DNA of 64,000 nucleotides from Patagioenas fasciata (Eukaryota > Chordata > Aves > Columbiformes > Columbidae). The stretch spans positions 30,530,367 to 30,594,366 of the forward strand of contig NC_092525.1 in assembly GCF_037038585.1 (NCBI RefSeq). Direction: 5' to 3'. The translations under genes and the position numbers were made by a program. A model generated the notes under the pieces. That model made no database searches. It saw only the letters and a list, made by a program, of their open reading frames with translations, and had not been told where the DNA came from. The stretch's first letter is position 1. Every line of letters begins with the position of its first letter. This document shows positions 24,788 through 35,681 of the stretch, piece after piece.

Positions 24788-27610
24788 GTAACAAAAATCC
24801 ATGCTTACGCATAAGAAATTATCAGCCATCAGGCAGCTGACATGCACAGTCATTTCTTGCAGTTTGAAGTGGTTATTACTGCTTTTAAGCTTGTTAGGGG
24901 GCATCAAAGACAACTATTTATGCAGACTTTCTAGCTTTTAACCAAAATCGATGGGAAATTATTTTTTGTCTACATGTATAGGTGTTTCCCTAATGTCATT
25001 TTTCAAAATGAAGATATTCAAGCAATGGAACAGGAATTGTAGAACAAGGCAAGGGTAATGTCTTGAGGAACGAAGTAGGACTGTTAACCATTTCTGTCAG
25101 TTTGAATGCTGCAGTATGAGTTCAGTTTTGCTCTATACCTTTTGATTACTTGCAAAGTGCTAAATACCTCCATCTCTCTCATGTAGGATCAATGGAAAAG
25201 GATCAATAGTTCAGTACATATGAAAGCTGTGTCATAGGTTTTCAGGCTGAACTTTTAAAGCTGGAGAATGTTTGTCTACGTAGCTGATCCACTGTCTACA
25301 ATGAGTAAATGTCAAGGTGAAAATAAAACCTGTGACCCTATCTACTGCATAGTCCATACACTGGAGCTTCTCTCTTCCCTTAGGTAGCCAATAAATGTCA
25401 ATAAAATGAAACATCAGAGGGTAATTATTCTAGGTGTTCCCTTCAGAACTTACTTAAACTTCATGTCTGAATAGGAAAAAGAAGCAGGCGAAAAAATATC
25501 CATTTGAAATCAGGATTCTTTTATAAAGCAGTGCGAAAATTATAGCTCTTGAACTTGTTGACTGTCTTCCTTATATATGTGAGGATATAAAAAGTCTAGA
25601 GATAGGTAACTTTCACTGTATGATCCGACCTGTAAGAATTCTTGCAAAAATAAAGCCAAACATGAAATACGAGTGGTAGCTCAAAACAACGCATAATTCC
25701 CAAGGGATTTTTTCAGTTTATCAACACATGCAGTATTCCAAGCTAACTGGTAGCACTGCAAAATCAGTCAAGGAGAAATTCTGAGTCATCTTGCTGTTTA
25801 AGTTAAGTAGCTTGCCACTTCTGTAGACTTCTCTCAGTTTTTTGGACTACTTATTTTGGTTTATGCCATACTATAGAAGATGGTTGCCCTCCTCTTGTGC
25901 TGAGGTTCTCTTCTTTATGTATACAAAAAAGTTTCAAAGAACAGCAATCTACGCTTTTCTTTTCCCACTATGATAAGCATTTTCAAAGCCTAACTGACCT
26001 CAGAGGTTTTGTGGTTCTGTTCTCTTTTGAGGGAGAGTATTGATGTAGGGAAAAAGAGAAAAAAGAAGCAACAGCCAATAACTGCATTTTCAATGAGATA
26101 GATTGCTTCTGAAAACAGCAGAAAACTGAAAAAAAAGTGATATCATCCAAAACCAAATAAACTGAAAGAAGGAAAAAGTTTAGCAAGAGGGAAAAACAGA
26201 CATAAAGACTTGAAAAAAACATAAATAAAAACTTGAGGTCAATAATTTATCAAACCTAAATCCAAGTACAAAAGTAAAAAATAACCAAGTAGTAGGAGAT
26301 GGATTAAGAAGCAGAAAAGAGGACCTACTGCAGGGAAGAGGAAAATTAGCTCCCCAAACCAAAAACTTGTTTATAAAGACACTGAATACTTTTGTGCGGT
26401 ATCTGTGAGGAGCTTCTGAGCCAGAGAAATCAGGTTAGCGCCTTTCTCAGACCTTCATTTAAATGAGACTGAAAAAGACTGAAGCAATTAGAAGAAGGTA
26501 GGAACCACCAAAGCCAATTCTTGACAGTCTTTCAGTCTGACTGTCTCTCTAGAAGACAATGTTTTAACCATAATGAGAAAAGCAGCAATGAGAGATGCCT
26601 GCTAAGGAAACAGGAAAATACCTGGGCTTTGCCTGAGTAGGGAGCTTGCTACTACAAAGGGAGGTTTTAATAAAGTTTGTTATTAATAGATCCATGTATT
26701 ATTATACTGTGGAAAAAATCTGCCAGGATTCATAATATTCATTAGGGAAGCTGAGTGAAGCTTAATGAAAATTGTGACTTATGTGATAGCCTTCCCTGAT
26801 CAGGAATTCTCCACGGAGATAAGCAGAGGAGCTTGGACTTGGGTGATTTATTTGTACCTGTCCAAGAAGCATTCACATTTAGAATTACAAATCCAGGTTT
26901 GTCTCCAAGTAGTTCTGTCTCTGCTGACCCTCCAGACCGAGGAGGGAATACGTCCTGTTAGTTCAGACTGAGATATCGGAGGTGGGAATGCTCAGCTCTT
27001 ATATCTGGACCCAGCCTAATTCTAGTTCTCTGGAGCAATGAAGAACTTGGAAGCTGATTGGACCTGAGCTGTCCTTATAAGAGCTATGACCCCTGCTTTG
27101 GCTGGTTGCATTTTTGGAGGATTGCTGCAAATTTCCTAATGCCTGCCCAGAACTCCCTCATCTGTCTAATCAGCTGTTGGGTTGGTAATATGTAAATTCC
27201 AACATTTGTTTAAATCCCACATGCTGCCAGAATGCCTTTTTTAATAGATTTAAAAACTGTCTGTGATTATCCAAAATCTAATTTAATTTTTTGATAGACT
27301 TTCCCATGGCTTTTATTTTCTTTATTTTTCAATATTAATTGAAACCGCATACTTTGATATTCAGCAGAGTAGTTTTTCTTTTCTCACTTGTCTGTAATAT
27401 CAAAATTTCTGCCATATGTGGATATGTGCCCTGGATCTTTTCAGTTGCAATTTTTTACAGCTCCCACACGTGTATTTACCTACCTGAGGTAATGTCCTTA
27501 TTACTTTAATTTATTTCCTGATACATTCTTGTGTTATTTTCCCAATAATTTATTTATTTTTCCTTCAGGGCTTATACCATAATATTTGTTCACCATTTGT
27601 GTGCTTGTTT

Positions 27611-27768
27611 TAGAATCATAGAATTGTAGAATCATAGAATACCAGGTTGGAAGGGACCCCAAGGATCATCTGGTCCAACCATTTTTGGCAAAAGCAGAGT
27701 CTGGACAAGATGGCCCAGCACACTGTCCAGCTGAATCTTAAAAGTTTCCCATGTTGGGGAATTCCTGA
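27611..27768 (-). mobile_element. CR1 LINE 3' end, 5'-truncated
   Basis: Reading the minus strand, the sequence ends in the diagnostic CR1 3' terminus: GGTCCCTTCCAACCTGGTAT followed by ATTCTATGATTCT-type octamer repeats at the low-coordinate end. Upstream of that it contains GTCCAGCTGAATCTTAAAAG on the + strand, the usual CR1 3' untranslated segment. Similarity fades beyond about 27768, so only the last roughly 160 bp are present. CR1 is the main LINE of birds and usually integrates heavily 5'-truncated without a poly(A) tail. This copy is one of the clearest pointers to an avian host. Confidence 0.95.
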
Positions 27769-30189
27769 TCAGGGAAGCGTATCAGCTCCTTTTTTATTTT
27801 TTTTTTTTTCCCTTTGTTTAGCCAACTTGCAATCCCACTTCATGGCTACTTGATTTCAGAACCCTGTTGTGTCAGAAGCATATTGATACATAAAACTTAC
27901 CAGTTGTTGTTTTGTTTTGTGTTGTATTTATTGCCTCACAGTCTTCATAAAGAATTGTGATAGATTCATGAGGCATAATTTTCATTACAGAAGCCATATT
28001 GAATTATGTAGCAAAGGGTCATTTGAGTTATTTTGTAAGTCCCTGTTTAGGTATTACTGCAACTCTTTTACTTGCTTTACTGAAACAAGGCGTAGGGGCC
28101 CCTAAATGCCAGAACACATTTAATAACCTTTTTAACTATTGGAAAAGCATCTCTAATCTTTCAATTTAAAGTTAGTTTTAATGAGATTACATATTTTTGT
28201 TAGGTACTTTACTGTAAATTGACCTTGGTCATCTACCTTCAGGTTCTGGTGACTTTTTCTTCTTTAATCTGTAATTTTTTTCTAACATTTCTTCTTTTCA
28301 TCTTTCTCTCTCTGACAGTACCTCACCTTTATTACTGAAAGAGAACAGGTGGAAGGCAGGCATCTCTCTAATGGAGATCAACACTGGTACAGTCTCATTT
28401 ACGTTCTTGGCAACATTTCATCCCCTTTCCGTGCTCTCTCTGTATCCTAGCGAGGGCACTTCTGTGCAGCTTCTTGTTCTTGCACAACCTATGGAATCCT
28501 GAGACCTGCCCAAACACCCCATAAGTAATAATGGGCAGACAGAATACTTGGGATCAAGCACATGTCTTTATTATATGAATGTCAGGTGCTTTGTTAGGCA
28601 TTTTTTTATATTACTTGGTGGTGAATCAACTTCAGCATTTGCATCATGGTCAATGGTCCCTCAGAGACCTGAAAGGCCTGTCCTTAGGACAGGCTGCTGT
28701 TCACAGCTGGCAGGGCAGACCTCTGCTTCTGGTATCTAAAGATTGCCCAGCTTTCCTTACCTGCTGCTGCTGCCAGCTTCAAGCGCACGAAGTTCCTAGG
28801 CAGTGAACCTTTCTCCTGAACCCAGTGTGACATGCAAAGTGTTCTATGGTGACTCAAAAAAGTGCAATAAGAGGACAAGCATGCATGTTCCCTTTGAAAT
28901 TGCTCTATAAGATGCGGTACCTGCACTGGTATGGCTTTCTAATGATCTAATGAGAGGCCTGTGGTGTGCAACATCTCTACACCACAGTGTGGTCTTTTAC
29001 TGTGTGACCTGCATGAAAATGGAAACAGCAGGTGTACAAGGAGCCAAACCTGAATCATGAATTGTATTTACAAATATAGGTTTCCTAATATGAAGGTTGA
29101 TGAAAAGCTAATCACCATAAAATGTTTGGTATATTAATGCAGCTATAGTAATAAAAATAGCATTGTAAAAATGAAATCCTACTGAACAGATCTGCTCCTA
29201 GTGTATACTGAAAACCACATCTGCCTAGCTTAGTGACAAAATGAATTTTTTTCTGTACTCATTAGTAACATAAAACTAATGGATTCTGCTCTGATTCTCT
29301 CCATAGCAACTGAATTCCCTGCCAGTTCCAGTTGCAGGACTAAATTCCTCTCCCAGTTGGTTCAGTACAGTTTTGTTGAGAAGAGTGGGATAACAGGGCA
29401 GTAATCAAAAGGAGCGCTCCATGTCCCTGAGATCGCAAAGGTGTAACTTAGGACAAATTTTAACTTTGTTTTTTTTTTTTTAATTGCTGCTAGTAATGCA
29501 TAAGCCAGAAAGAACACAGCTTGACTTTCAAAACCTGGCTTCTGTTTGCAGGTCTGGCAGTTGGCAAGAAAAACATTATACTGTAAACAGTGCAAATTTG
29601 ATCCGGAGGCCATTGAGATATACCAAGTGTGGAATCCCACAGTGCCATTTTAGACAGTTGCTTTTTGGAGTGAAACTGCACTTTAAACAGTGAAAGCTAA
29701 TTATTTCTTGCTGCACTGTTTATTTTGTTCCAAACGTTTATGATTTGATGGAAACAAGAAGCTCTGAGATAGCCTGAGATGCTGTAAAAGAGTGCACCTG
29801 CAAAACATCCTTTAAGAACCATTGCTTTTTTTAGTCAATAAAGTCTTGAAACTTTGCAAATGAATAAAAATCCAGGTTTTGCTTGAGAGAAAGAAGTGAT
29901 TAAAAGACACAACAGCCAGGAGTGTAAATGAGCGGTAAATCATTGACACAGTCTTTTGAAATCACTTTCAGGCCGCTAAAATGCCATCGTCCTCCCTATT
30001 TGGGATTCTAAGTCCCCAGGAGTGCATTTTGTGAGCTGTGAGAAGTGAGACTTGGTTACAAATTCAGAAATCACCATGCCATATGCATTGTTTTCTGTTA
30101 TTCCCTTTGTAACTTTGTAGCTGGTAAAATCTATTTTGATCATGTTCTTCTAAGCAACCATATCCCAAACTTTCTAATGCTGTCCTACA

Positions 30190-30520
30190 CCTTGGACTGT
30201 CTCCCTCCCGTCCCTCAGCTGCTTCTCTGGAAGGCCATTAACCACCTCACTCCTGTCCCATTTAAAAAGCCTTTTCTAATTTCCAGCTTTAAATTTATTC
30301 ATGGCTGGCTTATAATCATGTGTTCTTGTGCCAACATTGTCATTTAACTTAAACAGCTCTTTTGCCTCTCTGATGTATATATAAAGAGACATCATATTGC
30401 TGCATTGCCTTCATCGTCCAAGGCTAACCGTCTTGTTAGGCTCGTTTTGTCTTCTCTCATAAGCAATGCCCTCCATCCCAAGATTATTTGAGTAGCCCAT
30501 CTTTGCAACCTGCTTGAATG
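30190..30520 (-). mobile_element. Old CR1/L3-like LINE fragment (3' ORF2 region)
   Basis: Several blocks match, in antisense, the 3' part of an ancient amniote CR1-type family: 'TTCATGGCTGGCTTATAATC', 'TTCTTGTGCCAACATTGTCA', 'ACTTAAACAGCTCTTTTGCC', 'TGATGTATATATAAAGAGAC' and 'CTTCTCTCATAAGCAATGCC', ending near AGTAGCCCATCTTTGCAACCTG. The order and spacing agree with the family, but divergence is much higher than in the copy at 27611, so it is an old insertion. There are many stops and indels and no coding ability. The limits are approximate, the end near 30190 especially so. Confidence 0.8.
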
Positions 30521-33256
30521 TTGTGGGTTTTGTTAACATCTAAATGATATTTAAAGAATACAAATGTGAATCTGGAACCTCCTTGAGAAAATTGTTAATT
30601 ACCTATGCTGTTTAAACATCTGTGTTTGTTAGATTAAAAAGCCCTTCACTATCAGGAATCTCCCCATGTTGATAACTTTTACAGCATGAGCAGGCAGTGG
30701 GAAGCTACTTCATTGTATGTTGTACAGGTTTTACATCATTTCTTCAAATTCTTCAGTACACAGACCCGTACTTGCAGACAACACATGCATTTGTGACACA
30801 GAGTGGAACATTTGAGGGCTAAATACACAAAAGAGAGGCTTATAGGATACTTTGTGTTGCTGGGGGCAGTAGATCATGCAAAGATATGCCTTTTGAAACC
30901 TATAGCAGGTATGTTACAGGCAAGCCTACATGAGACTTGAAAAAAGCTGGAGCTGAATTCTACAACTACAATATTTCAACTTATACATAACACTGCAGAA
31001 AGCTGAGAACTGTAGCAACCTGAATACTGCTGAGAAATTGCTAGTAAATCCAAGAACTTTTCTGAGTAAGACATCGAAATGAAAATTCAGGGGTGTGAGC
31101 AGTTCCTAAGAAATCACACGTGACTGAGTTACTGTGGCGCATCAGTGGATGCACAGTAAAGAGTTGTGTGTTCAGGTCTAGTCCTTTGCAATACCCAATG
31201 AAAAAGTAAAAAGCTGAAACACTTTGGTAGTAGTTAAGTGACCTTTTACAGTGCTTTAAGCAAACAGATTTTACTTCAAATTTGTCGTGAATTTGGACCA
31301 TGCTTGCACAGCTCTGTTGATGAGTCTTAGTTCATTAAGCTGTGATAACTTGCTCACTTACAGTCATCTGTCTCCACTCACCATGCTGCCTTTAGCAATG
31401 TGGCATAGCTGGTTTATGCTGGAAGAGCATTAATGATCTCCACATGTTGCTGAGAAGAACTCGAAGGCTTTTAGCACTGAATGAACGCAACCAAGGTATT
31501 TCACATGTCAGCAACTTAGGGTTTGGCAGAGGGAAAACATTTATTTTTGGAACAAGAAAACAGTACAATTTCCCTGTTCTCCTTCCTGGACTTACGGTTG
31601 TATTCCTACCTCAAATCATTAAGAACGACTTTATAGATCCTACCACTTCGTCCAGCAAACAAATAAATTAGTATCATTACATAAAGATACTGTTATTCAA
31701 GTGCTGAAGGCCAGGTAGTCCTCAAAGTTAAAACTTCACTGAGATGAACAGGAGTCATTCATTCAGGAAGTAGAGCTGCTGTTGCAAGTTCTCAGCAGAC
31801 TCAAGAAGACAAGTTTGTATCAATTTTTGCATTTAATTAATGTAGCAGAGGTTTCCTTTAGAACTAACATTGATAAACCCATATTGCTCTGTTGTTCTGA
31901 TATGGCTTAGGAATAATTAGAGATGCTTAGTTTGTTTGAAAGTAAGAGTGCCCAAAATAAGATATGCATGAAAAATTAGGTTACTGTGATTTGGTTCTTC
32001 TGCAATTGGAATTGAGAAGTATTGTATGTGATTATAAATGATACAGGTTAAATATAGTATACTAATATACACTTAAAATGATTGCTAATCATTTCAGAAT
32101 AATTTTTTGACCGATAGGAATACAGTAAGTATTGCTTCTTCAAAAAAACATTGAGAAACAGAATACACAAAGAAATCCTTATCATGTTTCTTGATGATGC
32201 AAGACCAAAGGTAAATGCTTTGAAACTTACTTATAATTCTGGGCAGACTTGTCTGTGTCTCATATTTGGCTTGATCTTGAGCATTTTTCAATTGACTTGG
32301 ATCAAATTCCATAATCAAAATCCTAATGACTTCTTGGTTTATTACAGTAGAATGACTTTGAAGCCAGTTCTGCTCTCCTATCACTCAATGAGATTTCTCT
32401 AATACTTATCAGTTATACTGCTTTTTAAAGCAAAAGTAGAATGTATTGTTGCATGACATAACCTTCATTTACTGAGCTCAACTTTATCTTAACAATGTAG
32501 AACCTTGCACATAAAAATCAAACTTGTTTTGCAATGTGGGAACTGTTGTAGAAGTGTGCTTAGTAAACTCACAAAATATCCATGCAACCAATCGAGTGCC
32601 ACAGAGTGAATCTCTTAAAATGCATTCATGTCCATCACCTGTGCTATATGTCCACAAGTTAAACTAATATAACTGAGAGACAGCTGTAGTTCAAAGTACC
32701 TGGGACTTGTCCCATCTCCACCATTAACTCAGTGAAGCTGAACTGCCACCAAGTTGTGGAGTTTCCCTTGATGTAAAGTGGAAATGGTTTGCATCAGGTA
32801 GGTCCCCAACAACTTATTTGAATGTACCCATACAATTTCCTGCCATACTTTTGTAGCACAGATGTGTAAGGTTGATGCCAAAAATTTCTTCCTGCAAAGT
32901 TAACAGAATTGAATCAAGACTTCCAGGATTAGACTCACATCTTACTTCTGTACAATATTTGCAATAAACTGGTAATCTTCATGTCATTTGCGCATCTTAT
33001 TAAAGAGAGAGAAGCAGTTATTGTTCTGTCAGTTTATTTGATTGTGCCTTGTTGTGAGTTCTTAAATCTGTGCAAATGAGAATAGCTGAGGATGATCTGA
33101 TTGTTTGTAGCATATCACTCCTGTTTTGTGCTCCATTTTGTTCCTTGAAGTTTCACGCAATTATGGCAAAACAATACCACATTCAAAATCAAGAACTAAA
33201 TGTGTAACCAATTTGTAGAATGTATTTGTATACAAATATGTACTTCTAGTGCTGTG

Positions 33257-33304
33257 TACATTCAAAATGTGCCTGTATGGTACATTCAAAATGTGCCTGT
33301 ATGG
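33257..33304. repeat. Perfect 24-bp tandem duplication
   Basis: A 24-bp unit beginning TACATTCAAAATGTGCCTG is present in two identical adjacent copies (33257-33280 and 33281-33304), followed by a partial third start. The exact identity suggests a recent slippage-type duplication. It lies 175 bp before a DPYD exon but outside the polypyrimidine tract. Confidence 0.95.
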
Positions 33305-33478
33305 CACATTCTTTGTGTTGTAGAGGATGTATGAAGGTCAGCAACTTGGAAATTTGTAAGAAAAATCACAATGCATGGCCAAATCTTCCATATTAAAGTA
33401 CTAGAGAGTGCTCCTGTGCAGCTATAGATACTGATTCGGTATCTTCTAAATGAGTCAATAACTTTTTTTTTTCCCTAG

Positions 33479-33619
33479 GATGTAATTGGAAAAGCACTGC
33501 AGTATATTGGAACATATGGTGAGCTCTGCAACACAGAGCAAGTTGTGGCTCTGATTGACGAGGAAATGTGTATCAACTGTGGCAAATGTTACATGACCTG
33601 TAATGATTCTGGCTACCAG
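33479..33619 (+). CDS. DPYD: DPYD exon encoding residues about 923-969 (human exon 22), first Fe-S cysteine set
   Basis: This exon is 141 bp, 47 codons, phase 0 at both ends. It starts [16 protein letters not shown] and ends [11 protein letters not shown]. It carries the motif [11 protein letters not shown]: Cys953, 956 and 959 ligate one [4Fe-4S] cluster, and Cys963 belongs to the other, as in pig DPD. These C-terminal clusters pass electrons from the NADPH/FAD half of one subunit to the FMN pyrimidine-reducing site of its partner in the homodimer. Asp949, the residue changed in the human c.2846A>T deficiency allele, is conserved (codon GAC at 33557-33559). The acceptor is a long T-run followed by CCCTAG and the donor is CAG|GTAAGA, both strong. 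Confidence 0.98.
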
Positions 33620-34414
33620 GTAAGAGCACAGCTATAATTAGCAGAAAGTTATCTTTCTGCTGCTGGGAAGAAAGAATCCACCTTCTGTTAATGAGCAGGT
33701 GGTAAAAACAGATGTCTAAAATATTGGATTCGAAGCCCAGCATGCTCCTGAGCTGCGCCCTGCCTGAGCCGTTCGCGGGGCGGTGAGAAACCAGCCAGCA
33801 CAGCCTCTTCTGGAGGGCTACACAGAGCGTCCCGCATCTCGCCCGCTCGCTCTAGGTCACCCTCTTGGTCTCTCCCTAACTGCAAGCATGAAGTGAGATT
33901 CTTTTTAAGAGGAAGAAAATAAAGGAGACTCAAGCCTGATGGCAATAAATGTAGCTCTTTGATGGTTTTCAAGTATGTGAGGGTGAAAAGGAAGAATGCA
34001 TCCCTTCCCACCAAGGCGATGTGGGACACAAGACCTGTTCTTATTACCAAACACTTTTTAAGAAACCTAGTCCTTGTTCCGTCAGCGTAACTGAACTTGA
34101 ATTAATTCAGGTTTCAGGCAGGTGGGTTTTTGTTTTGATCTCAATTGAGGTACAAATCCTTTCTCCAGGATACCTGCCAGGGTTTAGAGCCGCAGGTTGA
34201 AGTTTCCAGAAATCACTGTGACCAGAAAATAGTACAATTTTGAGCGGTGGCTCCTATTTGCAGCAAAGTATTTCTCTGATTTCTGCTCAGTACAGTAACG
34301 GATGTTGTTTGAAATGTATCAGCATTTCTACACATTGTTCCTTGAAATATCCACTGGAGCTGATTGACTGGTCTGCAGTATAAAGGGCAGTACAGGAGGT
34401 CTCATATTCTTTTA

Positions 34415-34444
34415 CTAGGTTGGTGCAAAAAGAATTGCAGTTTT
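34415..34444 (+). repeat. Mariner left terminal inverted repeat
   Basis: Begins CTAGGTTGGTGCAAAAAG. The family-typical first base T is C here. It pairs with the right repeat with five mismatches in 30 positions. In this family the TIR is the transposase binding site. Confidence 0.9.
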
Positions 34445-34572
34445 TGTCATTTGATATTGGAATACATTGTTAAATAAATGTGGTTATCTTATACCTCATT
34501 TTAATGCGCTTTTCTTGCCTTTTTTTTTTTTGCTACTGACTTATTACTTGCTGTTTATTTTAGACTTAGACT

Positions 34573-35604
34573 ATGGAAATTATGTTAGACAAAAAGCAAA
34601 TTTGAGTGATTTTCTTATTCGAGTTCAAAATGGGTCATAAGGCAGCAGAGACAACTTACAACTTCAACAATGCATTTGGCCCAGGAACTGCTGACAAACG
34701 CACAGTGCAGTGGTGGTTCCAGAAGTTTTGCAAAGGAGATGAGAGCCTTGAAGATGAAGAGCGTAGTGGCCGGCCAGTGGAAGGGGACAACAAGCAACTG
34801 AGAGCAGTCATCAAAGCTGATCCTCCTACAACTACACAAGAAGTTGCTGAAGAACTCAACATTGACCATTCTATGGTTGTTGGGCATTGGAAGCAAATTG
34901 GAAATGTGAAAAACCTCAATAAATTGGTGTCTCATGAGCTGACCAAAAATGAAAAAAATCATCTTTTTGAAGTGTTGTCTTCTCTTATGCTGCACTACAA
35001 GAACAGATCATTTCTCAATCGAGTTGTGACATGCAATGAAAAGTGGATTTTAAATTACAACCAATGATGACCAGCTCATTGTTTGGACTGCGAAGAACCT
35101 CCAAGGCACTTCCCAAAGCCAAACTTGCACCAAAGAAAGGTCACAGTCACTGTTTGGTGGTCTGCTGCCCGTCTGATCCACTACAGCTTTCTGAATTCCT
35201 GCAAAACCATTCCATCTGAGAGGGATGCTCAGCAAATTGATGAAGTGCACCGAAAACTACAATGCCTGCAGCCGGCATTGGTCAACAGAAAGGGACCAAA
35301 GTTTCTCCACAACAATGCCCGACCACATGTCGCACAACCAACACTTCAAAAATTGAATGAATTGGGCTATGAAGTTTTGCCTCATCTGCCACATTCACCT
35401 GACCTCTTGCCAACTGACTAACACTTCTTCAAGCGTCTCAACAATTTGTTGCAGGGAAAAAACCTTCACAACCAGCAGGATGCAGAAAATGCTTTCTAAG
35501 AGCTTGTCGAATGCTGAAGCACAAATTTTTACGCTACAGGAATAAACAAACTTATTTCTCATTGGGAAAAATGTGTTGATTATAATGGTTCCTATTTTGA
35601 TTAA
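34573..35604 (+). pseudogene. Mariner transposase pseudogene (DD34D family)
   Basis: From the ATG at 34573 to the TAA at 35602-35604 the frame is colinear with the 343-residue Hsmar1-type transposase: 344 codons including the stop, with no net frameshift. The N-terminal helix-turn-helix region is clear (NNAFGPGTADKRTVQWWF, then GDESLEDEERSGRP), and later NPNLHQ-like and LHNNARPHVAQP blocks mark the catalytic domain. Six in-frame stops interrupt it, at 34603, 35065, 35068, 35419, 35497 and 35515. The tandem pair at 35065-35070 lies where the family has an arginine run, consistent with CGA-to-TGA decay at CpG. The first catalytic Asp (in TCNEKW) and the second (in LHNNARPH) are both Asn; the third (in HSPDL) is kept. 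It cannot be active. Confidence 0.93.
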
Positions 35605-35651
35605 TAAATATGTGTTTGAGCCTTGTTACAGTTATTTAAAATTCATGGTCC

Positions 35652-35681
35652 AAAACCACAATTACTTTTGCACCAACCTAA
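35652..35681 (-). repeat. Mariner right terminal inverted repeat
   Basis: Read on the minus strand this begins TTAGGTTGGTGCAAAAGTAA, the family-typical terminus, better preserved than the left end. It is followed on the + strand by the TA target duplication at 35682-35683. Confidence 0.92.

Larger units (their letters stand above)
24788..33478 (+). other. DPYD: DPYD intron (human intron 21 equivalent)
   Basis: An 8.7-kb AT-rich intron runs between two recognised exons. It starts GTAACA and ends in T-rich sequence followed by CCCTAG. It contains two minus-strand CR1 fragments (27611-27768 and about 30190-30520), a 24-bp tandem duplication (33257-33304) and a purine/A-rich stretch at about 25.98-26.65 kb. 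No further exon, RNA gene or conserved coding ORF was recognised in the remainder. Confidence 0.9.
34415..35681 (+). mobile_element. Full-length dead mariner transposon, Hsmar1/Galluhop-like
   Basis: The element is 1267 bp, close to the roughly 1.29 kb of Hsmar1, and is flanked by TA dinucleotides (34413-34414 and 35682-35683), the mariner target-site duplication. Terminal inverted repeats of about 30 bp (34415-34444 and 35652-35681) share GGTTGGTGCAAAA and AATTG and differ at five positions. Both ends are present, so this is a complete cut-and-paste insertion rather than a fragment. It sits in the same orientation as DPYD inside the last intron. The transposase frame it carries is dead (see that entry). 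I cannot tell from sequence alone whether it is Galluhop of galliforms or another bird mariner of this group. Confidence 0.95.
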
